Below, piece after piece: positions 1 to 7,507 of a DNA stretch of 64,000 nt. The translations under genes were made by a program, and so were the position numbers. The DNA lies in NCBI RefSeq assembly GCF_014270065.1, contig NZ_JACNME010000001.1, positions 372,001 through 436,000 on the forward strand, read 5' to 3'. Within the stretch, counting starts at the first letter, position 1, and every line of letters begins with the position of its first letter. The notes beneath the pieces were generated by a model that was not told the DNA's origin, did not search any database, and saw only the letters and a program-made list of their open reading frames with translations. The stretch is from Quadrisphaera sp. RL12-1S. Lineage in GTDB: Bacteria > Actinomycetota > Actinomycetes > Actinomycetales > Quadrisphaeraceae.

Positions 1-479
1 TGGTGGGCGCGCTCGACGTCGACGCCAACGAGCTCGCGCTGGTGTACCGGGCACGGGGCATGGCCGAGGCCGACGCCGAGCGGCACGCCGCCGAGCAGCT
101 GGCCGCCCTGCAGGGCGCCCCCGGGCGGAGCGCTGGCGCCCGTCCGCTCTCACCCTCGACGGGCCTCGGGGTGCCGCAGGAGGAGGACGGGGACGACGTG
201 GTCGGCAGCGCCTGGGCCGCCGCCGGCTCCTCGTTCGTGTTCTTCGCCAGCGGCGCCCTGGTCCCGGTGCTGCCGTTCCTGCTGGGCCTGCAGGAGTGGG
301 CCGCCCTCGTCACCGCGCTGGTGCTGGTCTCGCTGGCGCTGCTGTCGACCGGCGCCGTGGTGGGCGTGCTCAGCGGCGGCCCGCTGCTGCCCCGCGGACT
401 GCGCCAGCTCTGCATCGGCCTGGGCGCCGCGGCGGTCACCTACGTGCTGGGCCTGCTGTTCGGCACGACGGTCGGCTGA
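1..479 (+). CDS. VIT1/CCC1-family metal transporter, C-terminal part (5' end outside window)
   Basis: The frame is already open at the left edge, so only about the last 158 residues are visible; it ends with TGA at 477-479. The visible part starts in a charged cytosolic stretch (ANELALVYRARGM) resembling the linker of VIT/CCC1 proteins. Three hydrophobic stretches follow, at about residues 68-90, 97-125 and 133-155. Members of this family move ferrous iron or manganese out of the cytosol across a membrane. The assignment rests on the linker and the membrane topology; the metal-binding N-terminal half is not in the window, so substrate cannot be judged. It converges on the MarR gene at 547. 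Confidence 0.7.
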   Translation, partial: VGALDVDANELALVYRARGMAEADAERHAAEQLAALQGAPGRSAGARPLSPSTGLGVPQEEDGDDVVGSAWAAAGSSFVFFASGALVPVLPFLLGLQEWAALVTALVLVSLALLSTGAVVGVLSGGPLLPRGLRQLCIGLGAAAVTYVLGLLFGTTVG

Positions 480-496
480 GGCCACCGCCCGCACCA

Positions 497-520
497 CCCG
501 CACCACCGGCCGGGTGCGGG
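497..520. terminator. possible hairpin between convergent genes
   Basis: An 8-bp perfect stem (CCCGCACC with GGTGCGGG) and 8-base loop lies between the metal transporter stop and the MarR stop. There is no U tract, as is usual in this DNA. Plausible bidirectional terminator, weakly supported. Confidence 0.35.
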
Positions 521-546
521 CAGGGGTCCGGCAGGGGCCCGCGCTG

Positions 547-1023
547 TCAGCGCAGGTGCTCGGCGATCTGCGCGCAGATGCGGCCCAGCGCCTCGACGTC
601 CGAGCCGGAGAGCTGGTCGAAGAGGTGCTCGCGCACACCGGTGACGTGCAGCGGCGCGGCCGCCTCGAGGGCCGCGAACCCCGCGGGGGTCATCACCGCC
701 AGCACACCCCGGCGGTCCTCGGGGCAGGCGCGCCGCTCCACGAGCCCCCGCTGCTCCAGCCGGGTGATGGCGTGGGTGAGGCGGCTGCGGGAGTGGACGA
801 GGTGCTCGGCCAGGTCGGACATGCGCAGCGAGCGGTCGGGGGACTCCGAGAGCCTCACGAGCAGCTCGTAGTCGGCGATGGACAGGTCGTGCCCGGACTC
901 GTCCAGCTCCTGCCCGAGGCGGCGCTGGAGCAGCTGGGTCGCTTCGAGGTAGGTCCGCCAGGTGCGCTGCTCCTGGGCGTCGAGCCACCGCGTCTGACCG
1001 GTGTCCGGACCGGTGTCGTTCAT
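547..1023 (-). CDS. MarR-family transcriptional regulator
   Basis: A 158-residue protein with the winged-helix layout of MarR regulators. The recognition region reads MSDLAEHLVHSRSRLTHAI, followed by the wing segment RRACPEDRRGVLAVMTPAG with its conserved D-R arrangement. MarR proteins bind as dimers to short palindromes and usually repress their own gene and a divergent neighbour. The ATG at 1023 is preferred over upstream possibilities because GGAGG sits about eight bases before it. The gene diverges from the YceI gene across 126 bases that contain an A+T-rich partial palindrome, so YceI is the natural target. The ligand is unknown. Confidence 0.88.
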   Translation of the reverse strand: MNDTGPDTGQTRWLDAQEQRTWRTYLEATQLLQRRLGQELDESGHDLSIADYELLVRLSESPDRSLRMSDLAEHLVHSRSRLTHAITRLEQRGLVERRACPEDRRGVLAVMTPAGFAALEAAAPLHVTGVREHLFDQLSGSDVEALGRICAQIAEHLR

Positions 1024-1056
1024 GAGAGCCACCTCCGGGGTGGGACGCGGTGGGAA

Positions 1057-1091
1057 CACTGTTGAATGTTTAACCATTATGCGTCACAGTG
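1057..1091. promoter_or_regulatory. A+T-rich candidate MarR operator between marR and yceI
   Basis: In very G+C-rich surroundings this patch holds the imperfect palindrome TTGAATGTTTAA at 1062-1073, flanked by CACTG at 1057-1061 and CAGTG at 1087-1091. Its position between divergent genes fits a MarR operator controlling both promoters. No footprint or consensus is available here, so this is inference. Confidence 0.45.
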
Positions 1092-1149
1092 GTGGTGCAG
1101 CGCACTCCCGCGCCACCCGATCCGCACACCGACCACCACGGAGGACTCC

Positions 1150-1701
1150 ATGGCCACCACCCTGCCCGCCGGTCTCGTCGCAGGCACCTACACCGTCGAC
1201 CCGTCGCACACCGAGGTCGGCTTCACCGCCCGCCACGCGATGGTGACCAAGGTGCGCGGGCGCTTCTCCGACGTCGCCGGCACCGTCGTCGTCGACGAGG
1301 ACGCCTCGCTGACCTCCGTCGAGGCCACCATCCAGGTCGCCAGCGTCGACACCCGCTCCGCGGACCGCGACGGCCACCTCAAGAGCGCCGACTTCTTCGA
1401 CGTCGAGCAGTTCCCCACCATGACCTACCGCTCCACCTCGGTGCGGGCCTCCGGTGACGGCTACGTCGTGGACGGCGAGCTGACCCTGCACGGCGTCACC
1501 CAGCCCGTGCAGCTCGAGGTGACCGCCGAGGGCGTCGCCACCGACCCGTTCGGCAACTCCCGCGCCGGCTTCTCCGCCGAGGCCGAGATCAACCGCAAGG
1601 ACTTCGGCCTGTCCTGGAACGCCGCCCTGGAGACCGGCGGCGTGCTGGTGAGCGAGAAGATCAAGATCACGCTGGACGTCTCGGCCATCAAGCAGGCCTG
1701 A
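1150..1701 (+). CDS. YceI-family lipocalin-like protein
   Basis: A 183-residue protein with the hallmark YceI pattern: GTYTVDPSHTEVGFTARH near the N terminus, VRGRFSDVAGTV, then SADFFDVEQFPTMTYRST and a C-terminal beta-rich segment ending in EKIKITLDVSA. YceI proteins form a lipocalin-like barrel that binds polyisoprenoid or other amphipathic molecules. Many are exported, but no signal peptide is visible here, so this form is probably cytosolic, as in many actinobacteria. The ATG at 1150 has a good GGAGG eight bases upstream. It is transcribed away from the MarR regulator and ends in a strong hairpin. The physiological ligand is unknown. Confidence 0.9.
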   Translation: MATTLPAGLVAGTYTVDPSHTEVGFTARHAMVTKVRGRFSDVAGTVVVDEDASLTSVEATIQVASVDTRSADRDGHLKSADFFDVEQFPTMTYRSTSVRASGDGYVVDGELTLHGVTQPVQLEVTAEGVATDPFGNSRAGFSAEAEINRKDFGLSWNAALETGGVLVSEKIKITLDVSAIKQA

Positions 1702-1709
1702 CACCCCCC

Positions 1710-1756
1710 GCGCAGAAGACCCCCGCACGGCCTCGGTCGGCGGGGGTCTTCTGCGC
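1710..1756. terminator. strong hairpin terminator after yceI
   Basis: A perfect 17-bp inverted repeat (arms 1710-1726 and 1740-1756, loop of 13 bases) begins nine bases after the YceI stop codon. It lies between the convergent YceI and nitroreductase genes and can serve both strands. Confidence 0.85.
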
Positions 1757-1806
1757 GCCGCCCGCGACAGGTGCCCAGACGCGAGGGGGCGACGTCGACG
1801 ACGACG

Positions 1807-2304
1807 TCAGCGGAGCGGCTCCAGCCGGAAGACGGGGTGCTTCGGCGCAGCGGCCAGCAGCTCCTCGTCGGTGGCACCGGCCCCGACGCCGTCGAAGAAG
1901 GCCCCCACCTCCCACGCCCAGCGGCGCAGGTACTCGCGCAGGACCGGCAGCTTCTCGGCGTCCGCCAGCTCCACGGCCGTGAAGGCCTCGGCGCGGCGGC
2001 CGAGGCGCAGCTCCCCCGCGCCGGCCACGCGCAGGTTCCGGACCCACTGCGTGTGACCACGAGGCGCCACGAGGTAGCGCACGCCGCCCACCACGAGGGG
2101 GTTCACGGGCGTGGTGCGCCACTCGCCCGTGCTGCGCCCGCGCACCGCCAGCTCTCGCGACCCCGCCAGCGGCAGCCCCCAGCGCGTGAGGCGGGCCACC
2201 GCGGGGTTGAACACCCGGGCCGTGAACCACCCGGGCGCCAGGTAGCGCGCACCGGCCGGACCGTGAGCACCATTCGCATCCGAGAGCACTGCTCTTCTCG
2301 TCAT
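1807..2304 (-). CDS. DDN-type F420-dependent nitroreductase-family protein
   Basis: A 165-residue protein of the deazaflavin-dependent nitroreductase (DDN) family, a small split-barrel fold. Diagnostic stretches are the central LAVRGRSTGEWRTTPVNPL and the following RYLVAPRGHTQWVRNLR, which in family members line the F420-binding groove. These enzymes transfer hydride from reduced F420 to quinones, nitro compounds or other substrates. The ATG at 2304 is the last plausible start before the conserved region; no Shine-Dalgarno is seen, and CATGCT lies six bases upstream, a possible leaderless -10. It diverges from a TetR gene with three shared palindromes nearby, suggesting TetR repression. The substrate cannot be predicted. 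Confidence 0.82.
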   Translation of the reverse strand: MTRRAVLSDANGAHGPAGARYLAPGWFTARVFNPAVARLTRWGLPLAGSRELAVRGRSTGEWRTTPVNPLVVGGVRYLVAPRGHTQWVRNLRVAGAGELRLGRRAEAFTAVELADAEKLPVLREYLRRWAWEVGAFFDGVGAGATDEELLAAAPKHPVFRLEPLR

Positions 2305-2370
2305 GGCAGGAGCATGCCCCGCCGTCACCACCGGGTCAAGAGCACCGCTCTCTCTTCGGAGCATCGCTCG
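2283..2370. promoter_or_regulatory. three-copy palindrome array, candidate TetR operators
   Basis: Three 11-bp palindromes of the form GAGCAYYGCTC occur at 2284-2294 (CT centre), 2340-2350 (CC) and 2359-2369 (TC). The first lies just inside the nitroreductase reading frame. The other two are 19 bases apart and directly precede the TetR ribosome-binding site. Spacing and position suit TetR dimers shutting off both divergent genes. Confidence 0.6.
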
Positions 2371-2392
2371 CGCTCGTGGTAGGAAGGGGACC

Positions 2393-3094
2393 GTGCCCGC
2401 CACCCTCACCGCCCGCGAGCGAGCCCGGCGGGAGCTGACGGCCGAGATCCTCAGCACGGCGCGCCGACAGCTGGCCGGGTCCGGCGCCGCAGCGCTGTCC
2501 CTGCGCGCCGTCGCCCGCGAGCTCGGCATGGCGTCGTCGGCCGTCTACCGCTACGTCGCCACCCGGGACGACCTCCTCACCGCGCTCATCGTCGAGGCGT
2601 ACGACAGCTGCGGGGCGGCCGTGGAGGCGGCGACCTCCCCCGCGCCCGGCGCGTCGGCACGTCAGCGCTTCACCGCGGGCTGCTCGGCGCTGCGGAGGTG
2701 GGCGGTGGAGCACCCCCACGAGTTCGCCCTCGTGCACGGCTCGCCGGTGCCGGGGTACCGCGGCGACGAGCGGACCACCGCCGCGGGGTCGCGCACCCCC
2801 CTGGCGCTCCTCGCCGTGCTGGCCGAGGCCGCCCCCGCCGGCCCGCCCGCGGTGCGCACCCGCCCGCTCGGCCCCGAGCTCGAGCAGCAGGCCGGTCGCG
2901 TGCGCGCCGCCGCCGCCGGCGGTCCGGCCGCGCACGCCTCACCGGAGGTGGTGGTCGCCGGCGCCCGGGCCTGGACGGCGCTGCTCGGCCTGGTGAGCAG
3001 CGAGCTGTTCGGGCAGCTCGCCGGCACGTTCGACCCCGCCGGCGCCTTCTTCGAGCACTCCGTCGAGACCCTCGCCGACGAGCTCGGGCTGTGA
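2393..3094 (+). CDS. TetR-family transcriptional regulator
   Basis: A 233-residue TetR regulator. Residues about 5-60 form the helix-turn-helix domain, with LSLRAVARELGMASSAVYRY as the recognition unit and TRDDLLTALIVEAYDSC after it. The C-terminal ligand domain resembles the WHG-type domain (TetR_C) of actinobacterial regulators and ends in FFEHSVETLADELGL. The GTG at 2393 is chosen because AGGAAGGGGA sits immediately upstream; an in-frame upstream extension lacks a ribosome-binding site. It diverges from the nitroreductase gene and probably represses it and itself through the palindromes between them. Inducer unknown. Confidence 0.88.
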   Translation: MPATLTARERARRELTAEILSTARRQLAGSGAAALSLRAVARELGMASSAVYRYVATRDDLLTALIVEAYDSCGAAVEAATSPAPGASARQRFTAGCSALRRWAVEHPHEFALVHGSPVPGYRGDERTTAAGSRTPLALLAVLAEAAPAGPPAVRTRPLGPELEQQAGRVRAAAAGGPAAHASPEVVVAGARAWTALLGLVSSELFGQLAGTFDPAGAFFEHSVETLADELGL

Positions 3095-3209
3095 GCGCCG
3101 CGCCGCAGCCCGCGCAGCACCGGCGCGTCGCGGCGCCACCTCGCCTACCCTCGGGCGGGCCGCCCCGGCACGGGGTGGGCTACCAGCACGCCCCGGAGGT
3201 GGTCCGACC

Positions 3210-4055
3210 GTGAGCCGGCACCGCGCCCCCTCCCCCGTCACGCGCCGAGGCGCCCTCGTGGCCGGCGCGGCGTGGGTGGTGGGAGCAGCGGCCGCGTCCT
3301 CGGGGCTCACCGGGCGGTGGAGCACGGGCACCGCCCCCACGGCTCTGCCCTCGGAGGCGCTGGCGGCGGCCCAGGTGCCCTCGGCTCCTGCCAGCCCGGC
3401 GGCGCCGTCCCCGTCGCCGTCGAGCGCGCCCCCCTCTGTCGCCGAGGTCGAGACCACCGCCGCCTTCGACAGGACGGCCCACTCGACCACCGAGGCGTCG
3501 AGCCCGTGGGTGGTGGTGAACAAGCGGCACCCGATCGACCCGCTGGACTACGAGCCGCCGAAGCTCGTCGCGGTGGCGGGCGAGAGGGTCGCCGCCCAGG
3601 CGGCTCCGGACCTCGAGGCCCTGCTGGCCCGCAGCCGGGACGACGGCGTGGCGCTCACGCTGGTCAGCGGGTTCCGGACCTACTCCTACCAGCAGCAGGT
3701 GCACCGCCGCTCCGTGGCCCGCAACGGGCAGGCGGGGGCTGACAGGTACAGCGCGAGGGCCGGCCACAGCGAGCACCAGACGGGGCTCGCCGTCGACTTC
3801 TCCTCCGCCGACGGCCGGGCCACCCTCAGCCCGCGGTTCGCCCAGACCGACGAGGGCCTGTGGCTGGCCGAGCACGCCGGATCCCACGGGTGGCTGCTGC
3901 GCTACACCGAGGCCGACCAGGCGGTCACGGGGTACAACGCCGAGCCGTGGCACTTCCGCTGGGTGGGCGTCGAGCTGGTCGCCGCCATGGTGGCCGCCGG
4001 CGCTCCCACGCTGGAGCAGTTCTTCGGGACGAGCGGCGGCCCCGACTACGCCTGA
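3210..4055 (+). CDS. exported M15-family D,D-carboxypeptidase (VanY-like)
   Basis: A 281-residue secreted peptidase of the M15B (VanY/LAS) group, which trims the terminal D-alanine of peptidoglycan stem peptides. An N-terminal TRRGALVAGAAW segment looks like a twin-arginine or Sec signal, followed by a long Ala/Pro/Ser linker to about residue 75. The catalytic core shows SGFRTYSYQ, the zinc motif HSEHQTGLAVDF (H-x6-D type) and the closing EPWHFRW, so the zinc ligands and catalytic glutamate are intact. The GTG at 3210 is preceded by GGAGG. No vancomycin-resistance genes are nearby, so a housekeeping wall role is more likely than resistance. Confidence 0.88.
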   Translation: MSRHRAPSPVTRRGALVAGAAWVVGAAAASSGLTGRWSTGTAPTALPSEALAAAQVPSAPASPAAPSPSPSSAPPSVAEVETTAAFDRTAHSTTEASSPWVVVNKRHPIDPLDYEPPKLVAVAGERVAAQAAPDLEALLARSRDDGVALTLVSGFRTYSYQQQVHRRSVARNGQAGADRYSARAGHSEHQTGLAVDFSSADGRATLSPRFAQTDEGLWLAEHAGSHGWLLRYTEADQAVTGYNAEPWHFRWVGVELVAAMVAAGAPTLEQFFGTSGGPDYA

Positions 4056-4087
4056 CGGCGCAGCCGGGGCCGGGCACCGTCAGCGGG

Positions 4088-4570
4088 TCACGCCGCCGGT
4101 CCGACGGCGTCGCGCTCGGCGCTGGCGCTCCCCACCACCTCGCGGTGGTCCGGGTGCGAGTCGCGGGAGACCTCCACCCGGCGGGGCTGCGCGGAGGGCG
4201 CGACGGGGACCAGCAGGTGCAGCACCCCGTCCCGGTAGTCGGCACTGACGCCGGCCGCGTCCAGACCGTCACCGATCTGCAGCTGCCTCACGAACGAGCC
4301 GTGGGGGCGCTCAGCGATGAGCACCTCGCGCGAACCGGCCGCCCGCGTGGCGCGGTCGGCGCGGACGGTGATGACGTTGCGCTCGGTGGTCACGTCGACG
4401 CTCGAGGGGTCGACACCGGGCAGGTCCAGCTCGACGTGGTAGCCGGCGTCGTCCTTCCAGACGTCCATGGGCATCCGCATCGGGGTGCGCGCACCGCTGA
4501 CCAGCTGCTGGGCCATGCGGTCGAGCTGGCGGAAGGGGTCTCCGAAGGGGTCGAACTGCATGACGGTCAC
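4088..4570 (-). CDS. Hsp20/alpha-crystallin small heat-shock protein
   Basis: A 160-residue small heat-shock chaperone. The alpha-crystallin domain runs from about residue 38 (DDAGYHVELDLPGVDPSSVDV) to about residue 130, containing RPHGSFVRQLQIGDG and the terminal DGVLHLLVPV that packs strands between dimers. Such proteins hold unfolding proteins without ATP. The GTG at 4570 is preferred to the ATG three codons later because GGAGG lies six bases before it and would be too far from the ATG. About 115 bases upstream is an inverted repeat resembling the HAIR element bound by HspR, the repressor of acr2-type hsp20 genes in mycobacteria. Confidence 0.93.
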   Translation of the reverse strand: MTVMQFDPFGDPFRQLDRMAQQLVSGARTPMRMPMDVWKDDAGYHVELDLPGVDPSSVDVTTERNVITVRADRATRAAGSREVLIAERPHGSFVRQLQIGDGLDAAGVSADYRDGVLHLLVPVAPSAQPRRVEVSRDSHPDHREVVGSASAERDAVGPAA

Positions 4571-4618
4571 GGGATCCTCCTCACCGGATCACGAGATCAG
4601 ATGACGCGGACCGCTCCT

Positions 4619-4670
4619 GCCGTCCGCGGGCACCCCTGCGGTGCCACCGTCGGGATACCCGGCGGACGGC
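4619..4670 (-). terminator. probable terminator hairpin of the rex-hem operon
   Basis: A 9-bp stem (GCCGTCCGC at 4619-4627 with GCGGACGGC at 4662-4670) encloses a second small hairpin GGCACC-GGTGCC. It starts about 40 bases beyond the hemB stop on the minus strand and also lies in the hsp20 upstream region. Confidence 0.45.
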
Positions 4671-4684
4671 CGGCTCAAACCAGG

Positions 4685-4705
4685 TCTGAGCCCGTCGCGC
4701 TCAAC
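4685..4705. promoter_or_regulatory. HAIR-like inverted repeat upstream of hsp20
   Basis: TCTGAGC, seven bases, GCTCAAC: arms and spacer have the geometry of the HspR element (CTTGAGT-N7-ACTCAAG), matching 9 of 14 arm positions with a symmetric change at the inner base of both arms. It abuts the hemB stop codon and lies upstream of hsp20. HspR control is inferred only. Confidence 0.4.
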
Positions 4706-4710
4706 TCTCG

Positions 4711-5691
4711 TCAGCCCCTGCGGAGCAGGTCGGCCACCTCGGTGGCCCAGTACGTCAGCGTCGCCGTCGCACCGGCGCGCTGCACCGACACGAGCGACTC
4801 GAGGATGGCGCGCTGCCTGTCGATCATCCCCGCGGCCGCGGCGGCCTCGACCATCGCGTACTCCCCCGAGACCTGGTAGGCCCAGACCGGCACGTCGACG
4901 GCGGCGGCCACGTCGCTGAGCACGTCGAGGTAGGGCAGCGCGGGCTTCACCATGACCACGTCCGCGCCTTCCGCGACGTCGAGGCGCACCTCGCGCAGCG
5001 CCTCGCGGCGGTTGCCCGGGTCCATCTGGTACGCCCGCCGGTCCCCCTGGAGGGTCGACTCGACGGCCTCGCGGAAGGGTCCGTAGAACGCCGACGCGTA
5101 CTTGGCGGCGTAGGCCAGGAGGACGACGTCGGAGCGACCGACGGCGTCCAGCGCGGAGCGCACCACCCCGGTCTGGCCGTCCATCATCCCGGACAGGCCG
5201 AGCAGCGAGGCGCCCGCCTCGGCCTGCGCCAGCGCCATGGCGGCGTAGCGCTCCAGCGTCGCGTCGTTGTCGACCCGGCCCGCCTCGTCGAGGACGCCGC
5301 AGTGGCCGTGGTCGGTGAACTCGTCCAGGCACAGGTCGGCCATGACCACGCAGTCCGAGCCGACGGCCTCGTCGAGCACCCGCAGGGCGGTGTTGAGGAC
5401 GCCCTCGGGGTCGTCGGCGCCCGAGCCGCGCGCGTCGCGCACGGCGGGGACCCCGAAGACCATGATCCCGCCGACACCGGCGGCCACGGCCTCCTGGGCC
5501 GCGTCCACCACCGAGGTCATCGTGTGCTGGACCACGCCGGGCATGGACTGCATCGGCGAGGGCTCGCGCAGGCCCTCCTTGACGAACACGGGCAGCACGA
5601 GGCGCTGCGGCGCCAGGTGCTCCTGGGCGCTGAGCGACCGCAGCGCCGGGGTGGCGCGCAGGCGCCGCGGTCGCTCAGCGGGGAACGGCAC
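4711..5691 (-). CDS. hemB: porphobilinogen synthase (delta-aminolevulinic acid dehydratase)
   Basis: A 326-residue enzyme condensing two 5-aminolevulinate molecules to porphobilinogen in the cytosol. Both catalytic lysine segments are present: AYAAKYASAFYGPFREA and VMVKPALPYLD. The metal region reads ADLCLDEFTDHGHCG, in which Asp residues replace two of the cysteines of the three-Cys zinc site, indicating the magnesium-type rather than zinc-type enzyme. The GTG at 5691 has GGAGG ten bases upstream; the longer upstream open frame belongs to no recognised domain. It is the last gene of rex-hemACDB, 19 bases after hemD, and a hairpin follows. Confidence 0.96.
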   Translation of the reverse strand: MPFPAERPRRLRATPALRSLSAQEHLAPQRLVLPVFVKEGLREPSPMQSMPGVVQHTMTSVVDAAQEAVAAGVGGIMVFGVPAVRDARGSGADDPEGVLNTALRVLDEAVGSDCVVMADLCLDEFTDHGHCGVLDEAGRVDNDATLERYAAMALAQAEAGASLLGLSGMMDGQTGVVRSALDAVGRSDVVLLAYAAKYASAFYGPFREAVESTLQGDRRAYQMDPGNRREALREVRLDVAEGADVVMVKPALPYLDVLSDVAAAVDVPVWAYQVSGEYAMVEAAAAAGMIDRQRAILESLVSVQRAGATATLTYWATEVADLLRRG

Positions 5692-5710
5692 GGTGGCTCT
5701 CCTCCGAGGC

Positions 5711-7507
5711 CTAGCGGCGGCGGCGGGCGCCGGCGCGGCGCTCGCTCGGGCGCAGGACGGGCTCGCCGGCCTCCTCGGCCTGGGCGCGCAGCTGCGCACC
5801 GTAGGCGGCGAGGGCGTCGACCAGCGAGGCCGTGCTGGCGTGCTCGGCCTGGACGTCCACGCGCAGGCCCAGCTCCGTGGCCGTCGCGCAGGTGGCCGGT
5901 CCGATGCAGGCCACCACCGTGCTCGGGTGCGGCTTGCCGGCGATGCCGACGAGGTTGCGCACCGTGGAGGAGGACGTGAAGACGACCGCGTCGAAGGCAC
6001 CGGTCTTGATGGCGTCGCGCACCGGCGCCGGCGGCGGGGCCGCCCGGACCGTGCGGTAGGCGGTCACGTCGTCGACCTGCCAGCCGATCTGCTGCAGGCC
6101 CTCCACGAGGGTGTCGGTGGCGATGTCGGCGCGAGGCAGGAAGACCCTGTCGATGGGGTCCAGCACCTCGTCGTACGGAGGCCACTCGGCCAGCAGGCCC
6201 GCCGCGGACTGCTCGCCCTCGGGCACGAGGTCGGGCTCGATGCCCCAGGCGCGCAGCTCGGCGGCGGTGGTGCCGCCGACAGCCGCGACCTTGAGGCCGG
6301 AGAACGCGCGGGCGTCCAGGCCGTACTCGGCGAACTTGTCCTTGACGGCGCGGACCGCGTTGACGGAGGTGAAGCCCACCCACTCGTAGCGGCCGGTCAC
6401 CAGGCCGCGCACGGCCTTCTCCATCTGGTGCGGACTGCGCGGCGGCTCCACGGCGATGGTCGGCACGACCTCGCTGACGGCGCCGACGGCGGCCAGGCGC
6501 TCCACCGTGGACGACGACTGCGCCTGCGTGCGCGGGACCAGCACCCGCCACCCGAACAGCGGGCGCGACTCGAACCACGCCAGCTTGTCGCGCTTGGCCA
6601 CACCCGGGCCCAGCACCGCCACGAGCGGCTCCGGCAGGTGCTCGCCCTCCGAGGCCAGCACGTCCGGCAGCGTGGACAGCGTGGCCGAGACCGACCGCTG
6701 GTGGGTGGTGGTGCCGCCGGAGGTCACGACGACCTCCGCGGAGCCGCTCCTGCCGGAGGCCAGCAGCGCCTTGGCGGCACCCACGACGTCGTCGGCGGAA
6801 CCGGTGACGACCACGGTGCCGGGCACCCCGCTGACGGCGTCGACCGCCGCCTCACCCAGGGCGGCGTCGAGCACGTGCACGTCGCTGGCGCGCGAGGTGG
6901 CCGTGGCGATGCCCGCGTACAGGGGCACCGCGGTGGCCACGGACACCCCGGGCACCACCTCGACGGCCACGCCGGCGCGACGGACGGCGGCGAGCTCGTC
7001 GGCCAGCTGCGGGGCGCTGGCGGCGTCCCCGCCGAAGAGCCGCACCACGGCGCGCCCCGAGCGGGCCGCGGCCAGGGAGAGCTTGGCGCGAGCGGCCCCC
7101 GTCAGGGGTGCCCCGCCCTCCGGCGCGGCCGTCTCCAGCACCTGCACGCCGTCGGCGCAGTGGCGGTGCACCGCGGCCAGCGCGGCGCCCTCGGGGGCGC
7201 CGGTGGTCTCGGCGTCAGCGCCGCGGTCGACGACGACGACGTCGGCGGCCGCGAGGAGCTCCGCCGCGCGCAGGGTGAGGAGGCCGGGATCACCGGGACC
7301 GGCGCCGACGAAGGCGACGGCGGGCACCGGCGCCGCGACGGAGGCGCTGGTGGCCCCGGCGCCCGCGGAGCTGCTGGTCGTGGTGCGGGTCTGGCTGGTG
7401 CCGCCGGCAGCACCCGCGGGGGAGCTGGAGGCGGTGGTGGCGCCGGCGTCGGACGCTGCCTGCGGTGCGGCGTCGGTGAGCGTCGGGGCGGAGGTGGGCG
7501 GGGTCAC
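5711..7507 (-). CDS. hemD: uroporphyrinogen-III synthase fused to a divergent SUMT-like domain
   Basis: A 598-residue two-domain protein. After a low-complexity N terminus (residues 1-60), a CobA/SUMT-like methyltransferase domain starts with VAFVGAGPGDPGLLTLRAA, and EVVPGVSVATAVPLYAGI is recognisable further on. From about residue 325 (GWRVLVPRTQ) a HemD domain follows, which cyclises hydroxymethylbilane to uroporphyrinogen III. The SUMT motif normally reading GGDPFVFGRGGEE is here GGDAASAPQLADE, and the G-I-P-L-T-x-R segment is also altered, so methyltransferase activity is doubtful. The GTG at 7507 overlaps the hemC stop (GTGA), with GGAGAGGG upstream. Actinobacteria commonly carry this fusion in the hem operon. 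Confidence 0.9.
   Translation of the reverse strand: MTPPTSAPTLTDAAPQAASDAGATTASSSPAGAAGGTSQTRTTTSSSAGAGATSASVAAPVPAVAFVGAGPGDPGLLTLRAAELLAAADVVVVDRGADAETTGAPEGAALAAVHRHCADGVQVLETAAPEGGAPLTGAARAKLSLAAARSGRAVVRLFGGDAASAPQLADELAAVRRAGVAVEVVPGVSVATAVPLYAGIATATSRASDVHVLDAALGEAAVDAVSGVPGTVVVTGSADDVVGAAKALLASGRSGSAEVVVTSGGTTTHQRSVSATLSTLPDVLASEGEHLPEPLVAVLGPGVAKRDKLAWFESRPLFGWRVLVPRTQAQSSSTVERLAAVGAVSEVVPTIAVEPPRSPHQMEKAVRGLVTGRYEWVGFTSVNAVRAVKDKFAEYGLDARAFSGLKVAAVGGTTAAELRAWGIEPDLVPEGEQSAAGLLAEWPPYDEVLDPIDRVFLPRADIATDTLVEGLQQIGWQVDDVTAYRTVRAAPPPAPVRDAIKTGAFDAVVFTSSSTVRNLVGIAGKPHPSTVVACIGPATCATATELGLRVDVQAEHASTASLVDALAAYGAQLRAQAEEAGEPVLRPSERRAGARRRR

Noticed and set aside
3210-4055. VanY-like gene as part of a vancomycin-resistance cluster
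   Set aside because: No vanHAX, vanRS or ligase genes are nearby; isolated M15 carboxypeptidases are common housekeeping enzymes.
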